64,000 nucleotides of DNA from Flavobacterium restrictum (GTDB lineage Bacteria; Bacteroidota; Bacteroidia; Flavobacteriales; Flavobacteriaceae), in contig NZ_VJZT01000010.1 of NCBI RefSeq assembly GCF_007097245.1, positions 79,106-143,105 on the forward strand, written 5' to 3'. The position numbers were made by a program, and so were the translations under genes. This document shows, in pieces, positions 9,016 through 19,353 of this stretch. The notes under the pieces are model-generated. The model made no database searches and was not told the origin of the DNA. It saw only the letters and a list, made by a program, of their open reading frames with translations. Numbering within the stretch: position 1 is the first letter of the stretch; every line of letters begins with the position of its first letter.

Positions 9016-9046
9016 TTGTTTGGGTTGCAAAAAATTCTTAATTTTG
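9016..9046 (+). promoter_or_regulatory. Bacteroidetes-type promoter of tig
   Basis: TTG at 9016-9018 and TAATTTTG at 9039-9046, separated by 20 bases, match the -33 (TTG) and -7 (TAnnTTTG) boxes used by the main sigma factor in Bacteroidetes. The box ends 34 bases before the tig start. Confidence 0.6.
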
Positions 9047-9080
9047 CCACCCAATTTTATAATGTAAAATAACGAAGAAG

Positions 9081-10406
9081 ATGGATATCAAAAGAGTAGC
9101 AATAGACGCTGTGAATGAAACGATTGTAATGACTGTTGTTCACATGGATTACAAAGGACAAGTAGCTAAAAGAATTAACGAAAAAATGCCTTTGGCAACT
9201 GTAAAAGGATTTAGAAAAGGCGCTGTGCCCAAAGATCTTGTTGCTAAACAATACGGTAAAGGGATTAAGCAAGAGGAAGTAAAAAAGGTAGTTGACTTGG
9301 CCTTGGAGCGTTTTGTGCAATCAGAGCGTTTGAACCTTTTGGGAACGCCGCTTCCTAAAGTAAATGACAACTTTGACTGGGATGCCGAGGAGTTGACTTT
9401 TGAATATGAAATAGGTTTAGTGCCAAGTTTTGAATTGAATCTTGAAGCCGAAAACAACATTGTGAAATATGTAGTTACTGCCGATGATAAGTTAATTGAC
9501 GGTCAAGTGGAACGCATCCAAAAACAATTTGGGAAAGCAATTCCGCAAGAAGCTGTGGTTGCTGACTCGGATATTACTGGAACTTTTGCTAACGAAGCCG
9601 AAGGAATTACTAATACCACAACAATTGCATTGTCCATTTTTAAAGACAAAGCGACTGCAGATGCTTTTATTGGCAAGCAAGTAGGTGATGTGGTTACCGT
9701 TAACACAAAAGGATTGTTCGAGGATGATCACCAATTGATGGATTACCTAAAAGTAGGACACGACAATGTTCATGGTCTAGAAGTGGATGTAACGTTTACC
9801 ATCGAGCAAATCAACGGTGCCGAAGCGGCTGAATTGAACCAAGATTTATTCGATAAACTTTTTGGAGCTGGAACGGTAGCGACTCTTGAGGAGTTGAAAG
9901 CAAAAATCAAGGAAGATGCCGAATCGCAATTTGCACAACAAGCAGACCAAAAATTATTGGCTGATGTACAAGACTTTTTGATAGAAAGCACCAAATTTGA
10001 TTTGCCTGCCGCATTCTTAAAAAAATGGTTGCAAACGGTTGGTGAAAAACAATTGACTCCCGAAGAAGCCGAAATAGAATATGCACGTTCCGAAAGAGGA
10101 TTGCGTTTTCAATTAATCGAAGGTTTGGCGATGGCGCAAAGCAACATCAAAATCACTTTTGAAGATTTGAAAACATTTACAGCCAAAAATATCCGTCAGC
10201 AAATGGCACAATTTGGGCAAACCAATCCTACTGACGCCGAAGTTCAAGGAATTGTAGCAAGAGTGTTGTCGAACCAAGATGAAGTAAAAAAATTATCGGA
10301 TCAAGTTGTTGGTGAGAAATTATTGGAAATGTTCAAAGAAAAAGCAAATCCAACCACCAAAGAAGTAACTTACGACCAATTTATTGCAGCTTCTTACGGA
10401 GAATAA
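9081..10406 (+). CDS. tig: Trigger factor
   Basis: Ribosome-associated chaperone, 441 aa. The N-terminal ribosome-binding domain carries the signature GFRKGAVPKDLV (residues ~34-45), the divergent form of the GFRxGKxP loop. A central region (about 150-245) would be the PPIase-like domain and is divergent, as in other Bacteroidetes. The C-terminal ~190 residues are helical and form the substrate cradle. It shields nascent chains at the ribosome exit tunnel. It lies just upstream of clpP and clpX, the classical gene order. Confidence 0.95.
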   Translation: MDIKRVAIDAVNETIVMTVVHMDYKGQVAKRINEKMPLATVKGFRKGAVPKDLVAKQYGKGIKQEEVKKVVDLALERFVQSERLNLLGTPLPKVNDNFDWDAEELTFEYEIGLVPSFELNLEAENNIVKYVVTADDKLIDGQVERIQKQFGKAIPQEAVVADSDITGTFANEAEGITNTTTIALSIFKDKATADAFIGKQVGDVVTVNTKGLFEDDHQLMDYLKVGHDNVHGLEVDVTFTIEQINGAEAAELNQDLFDKLFGAGTVATLEELKAKIKEDAESQFAQQADQKLLADVQDFLIESTKFDLPAAFLKKWLQTVGEKQLTPEEAEIEYARSERGLRFQLIEGLAMAQSNIKITFEDLKTFTAKNIRQQMAQFGQTNPTDAEVQGIVARVLSNQDEVKKLSDQVVGEKLLEMFKEKANPTTKEVTYDQFIAASYGE

Positions 10407-10517
10407 ACGGAGTCATAAAGTCATAACGTCGAAAGTCTTAATGCCAAGTGCGAAAAGTCAAGAGTTAAAATTTATGATTTTATTACAAATGCAAAACAAT
10501 AAAAAATAGTTATATTT

Positions 10518-10556
10518 GAGCGTCAGAAAAATATTTTTTTGACGCTCTTTTGTTTA
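10518..10556 (+). terminator. Rho-independent terminator of tig
   Basis: Perfect stem GAGCGTCA (10518-10525) / TGACGCTC (10540-10547), followed by TTTTGTTT. Confidence 0.8.
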
Positions 10557-10704
10557 AAAATTTCAGGTTTCAAATGCAATAGCTTGATTTTTTTTTAACT
10601 TACAAAACAAGACAAATTGGCATCATTTACACAAAGGTATGAACTTTGCCTTGTGGTTAAGTGATTTTCGGACTTTAGACTTTCAAACTTTTAAACATAA
10701 AAAA

Positions 10705-11376
10705 ATGAACTACGGTAAAGAATTTAAAAAATTTGCTACAAAGCACCAAGGAGTAAATGCCATGTATTACGATAAAATCGTTGCGGCAATGAATCCTACT
10801 AATATGACACCTTATATTATAGAAGAACGTCAGTTGAATATTTCGCAATTGGACGTTTTTTCGAGATTAATGATGGACAGGATTATTTTCCTAGGAACCG
10901 GAATTGACGATCAAATTGCTAATATTGTTCAAGCGCAATTGTTGTTTCTAGAAAGCGCTGATGCGTCCAAGGACATTCAGATTTATTTGAATTCTCCAGG
11001 CGGAAGCGTATATGCAGGATTGGGAATTTATGACACGATGCAATATATCAAACCAGATGTGGCAACTATTTGTACGGGAATGGCAGCTTCTATGGGAGCG
11101 GTATTGTTGTGTGCAGGAGCTGCAGGAAAACGTTCGGCTTTGCCACATTCCCGTGTAATGATTCACCAGCCATCAGGCGGCGCACAAGGCGTAGCAACGG
11201 ATATGGAAATCAATTTGCGTGAAATGTTGAAACTAAAAGACGAATTGTATACCATTATTTCGCACCATTCTGGACAAACATTTGATAAAGTGCACAAAGA
11301 TTCCGAGCGCGATTATTGGATGATTGCCGATGAAGCCAAAGAATACGGAATGATTGATGAAGTTTTAAGAAGATAA
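10705..11376 (+). CDS. clpP: ATP-dependent Clp protease proteolytic subunit
   Basis: ClpP serine protease, 223 aa from the chosen ATG. The catalytic triad is visible as Ser129 (in GMAASMGA), His154 (in RVMIHQPSGG) and Asp203 (in SERDYWM). It forms the tetradecameric chamber that degrades proteins unfolded by ClpX. An earlier in-frame ATG at 10639 would add 22 residues unlike any ClpP N-terminus, from a degenerate intergenic repeat, so ATG at 10705 is preferred. clpX follows, but a four-helix-bundle gene interrupts the usual adjacency. Confidence 0.96.
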   Translation: MNYGKEFKKFATKHQGVNAMYYDKIVAAMNPTNMTPYIIEERQLNISQLDVFSRLMMDRIIFLGTGIDDQIANIVQAQLLFLESADASKDIQIYLNSPGGSVYAGLGIYDTMQYIKPDVATICTGMAASMGAVLLCAGAAGKRSALPHSRVMIHQPSGGAQGVATDMEINLREMLKLKDELYTIISHHSGQTFDKVHKDSERDYWMIADEAKEYGMIDEVLRR

Positions 11377-11397
11377 ATTTGTCGAAAGTTTTAACGT

Positions 11398-11453
11398 CAA
11401 AAGTCTGAATGTCGAGTGCTGAAAGATTTAGATACTTGACATTCAGACTTTTG
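11398..11453. repeat. Inverted repeat downstream of clpP
   Basis: Perfect 16-bp arms at 11398-11413 and 11438-11453 around a 24-base loop. The arms are made of the degenerate AGTCTGAATGTC-type motif that also occurs at about 10.42, 11.87 and 21.70 kb. There is no clean T-run, so termination is uncertain. It ends 16 bases before the start of the four-helix-bundle gene. Confidence 0.7.
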
Positions 11454-11469
11454 ATATTTGGCTAAAGAT

Positions 11470-11835
11470 ATGGGAAAATTTAATTCTTTTGAGGAAATTA
11501 ACTCTTGGCAAAAAGCGAGGGTTTTCAATAAAAAAATTTATAGAATTACAGATAATGTAAATTTCAAGAAAGATTTTGATTTTGTTAGACAAATTAGACG
11601 AGCATCCGTATCTGTAACTTCCAATATAGCCGAAGGTTTTGAAAGAAATACAGACAAAGAATTTGTGTATTTCTTATTTGTAGCCAAAGCTTCAGCAGGG
11701 GAAGTTAGATCTCAATTATATTTAGCATTCGATTTAGAATATATTACACAACAAGAATTGGAGGATTTACTTATTGAAATTACCAATATATCAAAATTAT
11801 TAAGTGGTTTTATAAAGTATTTACAAAAGTCATAA
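11470..11835 (+). CDS. Four-helix-bundle protein (23S rRNA intervening-sequence family)
   Basis: A 121-aa protein with the signature RRASVSVTSNIAEGFER (around residues 47-63) of the S23/IVS four-helix-bundle family. This family was first seen encoded within intervening sequences of 23S rRNA genes and is scattered as single genes in Bacteroidetes. Function is unknown; they form oligomeric helical bundles. Here it separates clpP from clpX and is bracketed by degenerate short repeats, which suggests a mobile or hitch-hiking gene. ATG at 11470 was chosen; a TTG at 11458 is also possible. Confidence 0.85.
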   Translation: MGKFNSFEEINSWQKARVFNKKIYRITDNVNFKKDFDFVRQIRRASVSVTSNIAEGFERNTDKEFVYFLFVAKASAGEVRSQLYLAFDLEYITQQELEDLLIEITNISKLLSGFIKYLQKS

Positions 11836-11910
11836 TGGTTCGTAAAAAATATTTTCTACAAATATTTTTGACTTTAGACATTTGACATTAAGACATTAGA
11901 CACATTAAAA

Positions 11911-13143
11911 ATGGCAAAACAAGTATTACAATGTTCTTTCTGCGGAAGGAAAAAACCAGAAACGAGTTTACTTATAGCAGGAATCGATGCTCACATTTGT
12001 GATAAATGTATCGAACAAGCCCACGGAATCGTTCTGGAAGAAATAAAATCACACGGAAACTCGAAACTAGTTGGGGATTTGATTTTGAAAAAACCCAAAG
12101 AGATTAGGGCATTCCTAGATCAATACGTTATAGGGCAAGACCAAACCAAAAAAGTAATGTCGGTGGCAGTTTACAACCACTACAAGCGTTTGATGCAACA
12201 GCAATTAGACGATGATGTGGAAATCGAAAAATCCAATATCATTATGGTAGGACAAACTGGAACTGGAAAAACATTAGTAGCCAAAACCATTGCCAAAATG
12301 CTGGACGTACCCTTGGCTATTGTGGATGCCACAGTTTTGACCGAAGCAGGTTATGTAGGCGAAGATGTCGAAAGTATTTTGACGCGGCTGCTGCAAGCTG
12401 CGGATTATGATGTAGCCAAAGCTGAAAGAGGAATTGTTTTTATTGACGAAATTGATAAAATTGCCCGCAAGAGCGATAATCCTTCTATTACTCGGGATGT
12501 TTCTGGCGAAGGTGTGCAACAGGCTTTATTGAAATTATTAGAAGGAACTGTGGTTAATGTACCGCCAAAAGGAGGTCGTAAGCATCCGGATCAAAAATTT
12601 GTTGAGGTCAATACCCAAAACATTTTGTTTATAGCAGGTGGTGCTTTTGATGGAATTGAGAGAATCATATCCAAACGTTTGAACCGCCAAGCAGTAGGGT
12701 ATTCGACATCTAAAAATGTGGATAATATCGACAAAGACAATTTGTTGCAATACATTATCCCAAAAGATATCAAAGATTTTGGATTGATTCCGGAGATTAT
12801 TGGACGTTTGCCAGTTTTGACACACATGGATCCTTTGGATAAGGAAACCTTGCGTGCGATTTTGACACAACCTAAAAATGCGTTAATCAAGCAATACCAA
12901 AAGTTGTTTTTGATGGATGAAGTCGCGTTTACCATTACCGATGAAGCTTTGGATTTTATTGTAGAAAAAGCATTGGAATACAAACTCGGAGCTCGTGGAT
13001 TGCGCTCTTTGTGCGAAGCCATCCTAACCGATGCGATGTATGAATTGCCAAGTTCAGAGGATAAAACACTCGAAATAGACGTGGATTACGCCAAAGAAAC
13101 CTTGAATAAAAATTTATTGAAACGTTTGGAAATTGCTTCGTAA
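11911..13143 (+). CDS. clpX: ATP-dependent Clp protease ATP-binding subunit ClpX
   Basis: AAA+ unfoldase, 410 aa. The N-terminal zinc-binding domain has Cys8, Cys11, Cys30 and Cys33. The AAA+ core has Walker A GQTGTGKT at 114-121, Walker B FIDEID at 177-182 and the pore-loop motif GYVGED near 147-152. ClpX delivers tagged substrates to ClpP. Length is standard. It would normally be co-transcribed with clpP; here about 75 bases separate it from the inserted four-helix-bundle gene. Confidence 0.97.
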   Translation: MAKQVLQCSFCGRKKPETSLLIAGIDAHICDKCIEQAHGIVLEEIKSHGNSKLVGDLILKKPKEIRAFLDQYVIGQDQTKKVMSVAVYNHYKRLMQQQLDDDVEIEKSNIIMVGQTGTGKTLVAKTIAKMLDVPLAIVDATVLTEAGYVGEDVESILTRLLQAADYDVAKAERGIVFIDEIDKIARKSDNPSITRDVSGEGVQQALLKLLEGTVVNVPPKGGRKHPDQKFVEVNTQNILFIAGGAFDGIERIISKRLNRQAVGYSTSKNVDNIDKDNLLQYIIPKDIKDFGLIPEIIGRLPVLTHMDPLDKETLRAILTQPKNALIKQYQKLFLMDEVAFTITDEALDFIVEKALEYKLGARGLRSLCEAILTDAMYELPSSEDKTLEIDVDYAKETLNKNLLKRLEIAS

Positions 13144-13170
13144 GTAAATTTCAAGCGCAATAAAAAGCAA

Positions 13171-13210
13171 AATAAAGCTCAAAAACGGATGTTTTTGAGC
13201 TTTATTCGTT
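13171..13210 (+). terminator. Terminator of clpX
   Basis: Perfect 16-bp stem at 13171-13186 and 13191-13206 with a 4-base loop. A- and T-rich flanks make it usable on both strands. Confidence 0.8.
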
Positions 13211-13349
13211 TAGGGTGTGAGCTTAAATTTTTGCGGATAAATTACACCTATTTTTCTGCATTTTCCTCTTCCCAAAAAAACAACCAATATCCTTTTTTAT
13301 CTACATTAGATTGTCGATTTTTGCGCAACATAAATCAATTGGAATAAAA

Positions 13350-14585
13350 ATGACATTAGAAGATAAAGAAATTATTTTATTAAAGGTTTCTGGTCAGGAT
13401 AAGCCAGGAGTAACTGCTGGTTTAACCTCCATATTGGCCAATTACGATGCCGTTATTTTAGATATTGGTCAAGCCGATATTCACGATACGTTATCTTTGG
13501 GAATTTTATTCGAAATACAAGCCGGTTCCAGTTCGGCGCCCGTTTTAAAAGATTTATTGTTTAAAGCCTATGAGTTGGGAATCAAAGTTAAATTTATCCC
13601 CATCACAATTCCAGATTACGAAAGTTGGGTCAAAGGGCAACGCAAACAACGTTTTATAATCAATATTTTAGGTGAAAGGCTTACTGCAGCACAACTTTCC
13701 GCAGTGACTAAAATCATGTCTGACCAAAATCTGAATATCGATTCTATCATTCGGTTAACAGGTCGCGTTTCGGTGGTCGAGAAAGAGGAATATCCTCGTT
13801 CCTGCGTGCAATTATCGGTAACAGGAAATATTGTCGACAAAACGATACTGACGGCCAGTTTTATGGAAATTTCTAGCGCATTAGATGTGGATATTTCATT
13901 TCAAGAAGATAATATTTACCGAAGAAACCGTCGTTTGGTGTGTTTTGATATGGATTCTACTTTAATTCAAACCGAAGTTATTGATGAACTTGCCGAGTTG
14001 GCTGGAGTAGGAGCGCAAGTGCGAGCCATTACAGAATCGGCGATGAATGGCGAAATCGATTTTAGCGAAAGCTTCAAAAAACGAATGGCGTTGCTCGAAG
14101 GATTGAGTGAAGAGGTGCTGCACAACGTTGCGGTAAATTTACCCATTACCAAAGGCGCCCATCGCTTGATGAAAGCCTTGAAATACTACGGATATAAAAC
14201 AGCAATACTATCAGGAGGATTCACTTATTTTGGGGAATATTTGCAAAAAGAATTGGGAATTGACTACGTTTATGCGAATCAATTGGAAATTAAAGACGGT
14301 AAATTAACAGGCAAATACCTTGGCGAAATCGTAGATGGTCAAAAGAAAGCCGAATACCTAAAAGCCATAGCCGAAAAAGAAGGCATTCACATCAACCAAA
14401 CTATCGCGGTGGGCGATGGCGCTAATGACTTACCCATGCTGAATTTGGCGGGTTTAGGCATTGCTTTTCATGCCAAACCCAAAGTAAAGGAAAGTGCTTC
14501 GACCTCGATTTCTAGTTTGGGTCTTGATGGTATTTTGTATTTATTGGGCTATCATGACCGTCATATTGATATGACACAAGAGTAA
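13350..14585 (+). CDS. serB: Phosphoserine phosphatase with N-terminal ACT domains
   Basis: SerB, 411 aa, the last step of serine synthesis (phosphoserine to serine). Two ACT-like regions occupy about residues 1-180 (first begins EIILLKVSGQDKPGV). The HAD catalytic domain follows, with the nucleophile motif DMDST at 200-204 and the metal-binding GDGANDLPML near the end. The ACT domains suggest serine feedback control. A TTG 39 bases upstream would extend the frame, but the ATG at 13350 fits family alignments better. Confidence 0.93.
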   Translation: MTLEDKEIILLKVSGQDKPGVTAGLTSILANYDAVILDIGQADIHDTLSLGILFEIQAGSSSAPVLKDLLFKAYELGIKVKFIPITIPDYESWVKGQRKQRFIINILGERLTAAQLSAVTKIMSDQNLNIDSIIRLTGRVSVVEKEEYPRSCVQLSVTGNIVDKTILTASFMEISSALDVDISFQEDNIYRRNRRLVCFDMDSTLIQTEVIDELAELAGVGAQVRAITESAMNGEIDFSESFKKRMALLEGLSEEVLHNVAVNLPITKGAHRLMKALKYYGYKTAILSGGFTYFGEYLQKELGIDYVYANQLEIKDGKLTGKYLGEIVDGQKKAEYLKAIAEKEGIHINQTIAVGDGANDLPMLNLAGLGIAFHAKPKVKESASTSISSLGLDGILYLLGYHDRHIDMTQE

Positions 14586-14768
14586 TTTTTTTAGCAAAAG
14601 GTACAGGTCTCCCAAAAAGCCAACGCTATTTGGACTTACTTTTCAAGTGGTATTTTATCCAAAAAAGCATAGTATAAATCCCAATTGTTTTGTTTTTTAG
14701 CAAAATTAGTGCAGCTTTTAAGTAAAAGGGAAAATAAAATAAAAACAGCAAAAATCAGCAGCAACCCG

Positions 14769-16643
14769 ATGAAGAAAAAGATAGAAATACTCGCTCCAGC
14801 CAAAGATTTAATTCACGGAATGGCCGCTATCAACAGCGGTGCCGATGCCGTGTATATAGGAGCGCCACAATTTGGAGCCCGTTCCAATGCCACCAATTCG
14901 ATTGAAGATGTGGCGAAATTGGTAGAATATGCACACTTGTTCAACGCACAGGTTTTTGTGGTTATCAACACCATTTTGTACGATAACGAACTCGAAACCT
15001 GCCGCCAAATGATTTATCAATTGTACGACATTGGTGTCGATGCCTTGATTGTGCAGGATATGGCGATTATGGAAATGGAATTGCCTCCTATCGTTTTGCA
15101 CGCCAGCACACAAGCCAACAACCGCAATGCCGACAAAATCAAATTCCTGAAAGATGCCGGAATGAAACGTGTGGTTTTGGCACGCGAATTGAACCTGCAT
15201 CAAATCAAACAAATCAGCGAAGCGAGCGATGTGGAATTGGAATTTTTCGTAACTGGTGCGCTTTGCGTATCGTTCAGCGGAAATTGCTATATGAGTGTTG
15301 CCAATGGCGAACGCTCTGCCAACCGCGGTTCGTGCGCCCAAAACTGTCGTTTGCCATACAATCTTATCGACGGAAATGGCGAGACTTTAATCAAAAACAG
15401 CCATTTGCTTTCCATCAAAGATTTTGACGTTTCAGATCAAATTCCAAATCTGGTTGAAGCGGGAGTGGTATCCTTTAAAATCGAAGGTCGCTTGAAAGAT
15501 ATTGTGTATGTAAAAAATAACGTGTCGTATTTGCGACAAAAACTGGATGCTTTTTTAGAAAACGACACCAGCGGGAAATACGAAAAAGCCTCTTCGGGAA
15601 AATGTACTTTTACGTTCGATTCGGCTTTGAACAAAAGTTTCAACCGTGGTTATACTGATTATTTTGTCAACGAAAGACACCAAGCGATTGGTTCTTGGGA
15701 AAGTCCAAAATCCAAAGGGCAATACATTGGTAAACTAATAAAAACCTCTGGAAACGCCTATGAAATTGAAAACGGCGAATTCCTAAACAATGGTGACGGA
15801 TTGTGTTTCATCAACGAAAACAACGAAGCTGACGGAATTTATGTCAACAAAGTCGAAAACGGCTTGGCATATCCAAATGTATTGAAAGAAATCAAACCCG
15901 GAACCTTCATTTACCGAAATAACGACACGGCTTTCATCAAAATTGTAGAACGTGAAGACAGTGCCGTTCGGAAAATCAGCACGACTTTATTGCTGATCGA
16001 AACCAAAACTGGTTTTGAATTAATAGCCACCGACGAAGATGGCAATGCTAGCACCGTGAATTTGGTTCATCCAAAAGAGCAAACCAAAAACAACGAATCA
16101 ATTGCAGAAAATTTCAAAATTAATTTGGCAAAAACAGGTTTCACGCCTTACACTGCCGATGAGATAACGATTATGTTTACCGAAAATTGGTTCCTTCCTA
16201 TTTCTAAAATCAACGAAATGCGAAGAACTGCTTTCGAACAATTATCCGAAATTCGTTTGGACAATTACAAGCGCCACGAACACCAATTGGTTAAAACATC
16301 GCATCCGTATCCGGAAACCAAATTGGATTTTATGTACAATGTTTCCAATAAAATGGCGCGTAAATTTTACGAACGTCACGGTGTTACCGAAATCGAAAAA
16401 GCATTCGAATTGCAATGGGATCCCGGAAAATCTCGTGTAATGACCACTAAATATTGCATCAAATACGAATTGGAAAAATGTCCTATACATCAAAAAGATA
16501 AAATGGGAGAAAAACTAAAAGAACCATTAGTATTGAAGCAAGGCGAATTAGAATACAAACTCAAATTCAAATGCAAACCCTGCGAAATGGAAATTTGGGA
16601 GAAAGATGCCGAATTCGAAATCGAGGAAGACCACTTTCATTAA
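14769..16643 (+). CDS. U32-family peptidase-like protein (YegQ/RlhA type)
   Basis: A 624-aa member of the U32 family. It begins KKKIEILAPAKDLIHGMAAI and carries the ADAVYIGAPQFGAR motif and the signature FVTGALCVSFSGNCYMS (around residues 159-175). This is followed by the cysteine-containing RGSCAQNCRLPY and, near the C-terminus, further cysteines (CPIHQ, CKPCE) that could hold an Fe-S cluster. Relatives such as E. coli RlhA are needed for 23S rRNA cytidine hydroxylation, while others are annotated as collagenase-like proteases. The RNA-modification role seems more likely but is unproven here. ATG at 14769 was chosen by homology of the N-terminus. Confidence 0.88.
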   Translation: MKKKIEILAPAKDLIHGMAAINSGADAVYIGAPQFGARSNATNSIEDVAKLVEYAHLFNAQVFVVINTILYDNELETCRQMIYQLYDIGVDALIVQDMAIMEMELPPIVLHASTQANNRNADKIKFLKDAGMKRVVLARELNLHQIKQISEASDVELEFFVTGALCVSFSGNCYMSVANGERSANRGSCAQNCRLPYNLIDGNGETLIKNSHLLSIKDFDVSDQIPNLVEAGVVSFKIEGRLKDIVYVKNNVSYLRQKLDAFLENDTSGKYEKASSGKCTFTFDSALNKSFNRGYTDYFVNERHQAIGSWESPKSKGQYIGKLIKTSGNAYEIENGEFLNNGDGLCFINENNEADGIYVNKVENGLAYPNVLKEIKPGTFIYRNNDTAFIKIVEREDSAVRKISTTLLLIETKTGFELIATDEDGNASTVNLVHPKEQTKNNESIAENFKINLAKTGFTPYTADEITIMFTENWFLPISKINEMRRTAFEQLSEIRLDNYKRHEHQLVKTSHPYPETKLDFMYNVSNKMARKFYERHGVTEIEKAFELQWDPGKSRVMTTKYCIKYELEKCPIHQKDKMGEKLKEPLVLKQGELEYKLKFKCKPCEMEIWEKDAEFEIEEDHFH

Positions 16644-16648
16644 AAACT

Positions 16649-16690
16649 AAAACCGATGCTTTACTTCAAAAAGGCATCGGTTTTTTTATT
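16649..16690 (+). terminator. Terminator of the U32 gene
   Basis: Stem AAAACCGATGC (16649-16659) / GCATCGGTTTT (16674-16684), followed by a T-run. Confidence 0.8.
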
Positions 16691-16696
16691 AAATTT

Positions 16697-16784
16697 GGGC
16701 GTGACCACAAGGGTCGGGCTATACGCTATATCTTTTGTTCCGCTATCGCTTCACAAAAGGATGTCGCTTCTATCCCTCACGCAA
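16697..16784. repeat. Dispersed palindromic repeat element, copy C
   Basis: Shares the GGGCGTGACC ... GGGTCGGGCT left border and TATCCCTCACGC right border with the elements at 2788 and 8825. The centre is different: a hairpin of TCTTTTGT / ACAAAAGGA around CCGCTATCGCT. It sits just upstream of the putative abortive-infection gene. Confidence 0.75.
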
Positions 16785-16836
16785 AACACATTCAGTACAG
16801 ACAACTCGCAAGTTTTGCGATAACTAAAAAAACGAA

Positions 16837-18099
16837 ATGGAAGAAAATTACGGTGAAGAACATACACCATTAGAGAGAAGTGAATTTAATAAAAACTTTA
16901 TGGTTTTTGGCGCTATTTCTTCTACTTTTTTTGGAATAGTAATACTCATCTACTACATATGTAAAGTTACACAATCACATTCTTTACCAAAAGAAGGTCA
17001 AATACTGAATCTTACAAATTTTGGTGCTTTTGGCGATTTTATTGGAGGATTTATAGGTACTTTATTTTCATTAGCAGGTATATTTTTTCTGTATCTAACT
17101 TTAAAAGAGCAAAGAGAAAATTTTAATAAAGAAAGACTTGAAAACAATTTTTTTGAAATGATAAAATTTCATAGAGAAAACGTTAATGAGCTACAATTTT
17201 CATACTATGAAAATAAAGAAACAAAAGTAACCGCAGAAAAACGAAAAGTTTTTAAAATTATTTATTCTCAATTTAAAGAATTATGGGAAGAATTAAATTC
17301 TGTTTTTAAAAATACCGAAATAGAAGGAATTTATAGCACCACATACTTAAATGAAGTAAAAGCAAAAAATATATTCAAAGATTACAAACAATTAGCACAA
17401 ATTGATATAGTCTATTTAATAGTTTTTTTTGGGTTAGGGAAAGAAGATATTATAACAATCAAAACATTATTTAAAAATAAATATAAAGAACAATTTCTTG
17501 AAAACATCATCTTAATTGCAATTCTAAAGCCGAAAAGAGAATCAAAATATTGGAACCAATGGATAAGAATTAATGATATTAATGATTTCGGAATTAAATG
17601 TGAGATTATAAAATCTTTTTATGAGCAAAGGGATGACAATTTAAAATTGAATCCAATAAATGATTTATTCTTAAATCCTCAAGGAAAAACAGTTTTTTAT
17701 AACGATTACTACGAAAAATATTATGGAGGACATCAATTTCGATTAGGACATTATTATAGAAATATATTTCAAAATATAAACTTCATAAATAATCAAATAT
17801 ATCTTACCTACGACGAAAAATACTCATACATAAAATTATTAAGAGTTCATTTTTCAAATTATGAGCAAATATTACTTTTTTTAAATAGTATTTCATCAAT
17901 TGGAAGGAAATGGGAATTAGATAACTATGATGAAATCAACAAAGGATTGATTACCAAATATAATTTAGTAAAAAACATTCCTAATGAAAAAATTATTAAT
18001 TGTATTCTTGCTAAAGACTACTATCCATTAATTAACTACGAAGTAAGCGAAATTAATCCCTTGCAACAAAGAAAAAAAATAATAAAAAAATACAAATAG
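16837..18099 (+). CDS. Putative phage abortive-infection protein (putAbiC-like)
   Basis: A 420-aa protein with two N-terminal membrane helices (about residues 22-44 and 65-90) and a long, charged cytosolic part. The segment [17 protein letters not shown], followed by [10 protein letters not shown] and [14 protein letters not shown], is the signature of the putAbiC family, named after lactococcal AbiC. Such proteins are thought to halt growth on phage infection; the trigger is unknown. The gene is clearly more AT-rich than its neighbours, follows a dispersed repeat, and splits two housekeeping genes (U32 and purT). It therefore looks like an acquired defence gene. Confidence 0.75.
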   Translation: MEENYGEEHTPLERSEFNKNFMVFGAISSTFFGIVILIYYICKVTQSHSLPKEGQILNLTNFGAFGDFIGGFIGTLFSLAGIFFLYLTLKEQRENFNKERLENNFFEMIKFHRENVNELQFSYYENKETKVTAEKRKVFKIIYSQFKELWEELNSVFKNTEIEGIYSTTYLNEVKAKNIFKDYKQLAQIDIVYLIVFFGLGKEDIITIKTLFKNKYKEQFLENIILIAILKPKRESKYWNQWIRINDINDFGIKCEIIKSFYEQRDDNLKLNPINDLFLNPQGKTVFYNDYYEKYYGGHQFRLGHYYRNIFQNINFINNQIYLTYDEKYSYIKLLRVHFSNYEQILLFLNSISSIGRKWELDNYDEINKGLITKYNLVKNIPNEKIINCILAKDYYPLINYEVSEINPLQQRKKIIKKYK

Positions 18100-18122
18100 G
18101 TATCGCACAACACACTAAAACA

Positions 18123-19283
18123 ATGAAAATACTACTTCTCGGCTCCGGCGAATTAGGAAAAGAATTTACAATCGCAGCCCAACGCATCGGGCAAACCATA
18201 ATTGCAGTAGACAATTATGAAAACGCACCTGCAATGCAAGTAGCTCAAGGTTTTGAAGTCATCAATATGCTAGATGGCGAGGCATTAGACCGCATTGTTG
18301 CCAAACACCAACCCGATTTTATCGTTCCCGAAATAGAAGCCATTCGCACCGAACGTTTTTATGATTACGAAAAACAAGGCATTACTGTAGTTCCATCTGC
18401 AAAAGCCGCCAACTTTACTATGAACCGTAAAGCCATTCGGGATTTGGTTGCCAAAGAACTCGGACTAAAAATAGCCAATTACCGTTACGCCACCACCGCC
18501 GAAGAATTAACAAAAGCTGTTGCAGAAGTTGGTATTCCCTGTGTAGTAAAACCTTTGATGTCTTCTTCAGGAAAAGGACAATCGACTATCAAAACTCCCG
18601 AAGACATTCTAAAAGCGTGGCATTATGCCGTTGAAGGTTCACGTGGCGATGTGATCGAAGTTATTGTAGAAGCATTTGTCAAATTCAATTCCGAAATTAC
18701 TTTATTGACCGTTACTCAAAATAATAATCCTACTCTTTTCTGTGCACCAATTGGTCACCGTCAAGAACGTGGCGATTATCAAGAAAGCTGGCAACCCGCA
18801 CTGATTTCCGACAAAGACTTATACGAAGCGCAGGATATGGCCGAAAAAGTAACCGAAGCCTTGGGTGGCGCAGGACTTTTTGGAGTCGAATTTTTCCTTG
18901 CCGATGATGGCGTTTATTTCTCTGAATTATCTCCAAGACCTCACGATACCGGAATGGTGACTTTGGCAGGAACACAAAACTTCAACGAATTCGAATTGCA
19001 TTTGCGAGCGATATTGAGCTTGCCTATTTTCGAAATCACTCTAGAAAAAGTAGCTGCGAGTGCTGTTATTCTAGCCTCGGAAAACTCTACAAATCCAACA
19101 TTCACGGGAATAGGAGAAATTGCTGCTTTACCCAAAACCGATTTCAGAATCTTCGGAAAACCAAGTTCGCGCCCCTATCGTCGCATGGGAGTCGCATTAG
19201 TCAACGACAGTCTCGGAACTCCTTTGGAGGAAGTTATCGAAAAAGCTAAAAATGCTGCTGCATTGGTACAAATCAATTATTAA
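18123..19283 (+). CDS. purT: Formate-dependent phosphoribosylglycinamide formyltransferase (GAR transformylase 2)
   Basis: PurT, 386 aa, an ATP-grasp ligase that converts GAR plus formate and ATP to formyl-GAR in purine synthesis. The N-terminus ([13 protein letters not shown]) is a nucleotide-binding Rossmann start. The ATP-grasp loop SSSGKGQS lies near residues 142-149, and [23 protein letters not shown] (about 259-281) holds the Mg/ATP residues. Length matches the family. The gene starts 23 bases after the putative abortive-infection gene. Confidence 0.96.
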   Translation: MKILLLGSGELGKEFTIAAQRIGQTIIAVDNYENAPAMQVAQGFEVINMLDGEALDRIVAKHQPDFIVPEIEAIRTERFYDYEKQGITVVPSAKAANFTMNRKAIRDLVAKELGLKIANYRYATTAEELTKAVAEVGIPCVVKPLMSSSGKGQSTIKTPEDILKAWHYAVEGSRGDVIEVIVEAFVKFNSEITLLTVTQNNNPTLFCAPIGHRQERGDYQESWQPALISDKDLYEAQDMAEKVTEALGGAGLFGVEFFLADDGVYFSELSPRPHDTGMVTLAGTQNFNEFELHLRAILSLPIFEITLEKVAASAVILASENSTNPTFTGIGEIAALPKTDFRIFGKPSSRPYRRMGVALVNDSLGTPLEEVIEKAKNAAALVQINY

Positions 19284-19353
19284 AAAGATTTCACATGGAT
19301 TATAAAGGCATGAATTCGATTTTACAATACTGATTTTCAATTCTGTTTATACT

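Noticed and set aside
10639..10704. 22-residue extension of ClpP from an upstream ATG
   Set aside because: It is encoded by a degenerate intergenic repeat and matches no ClpP N-terminus.
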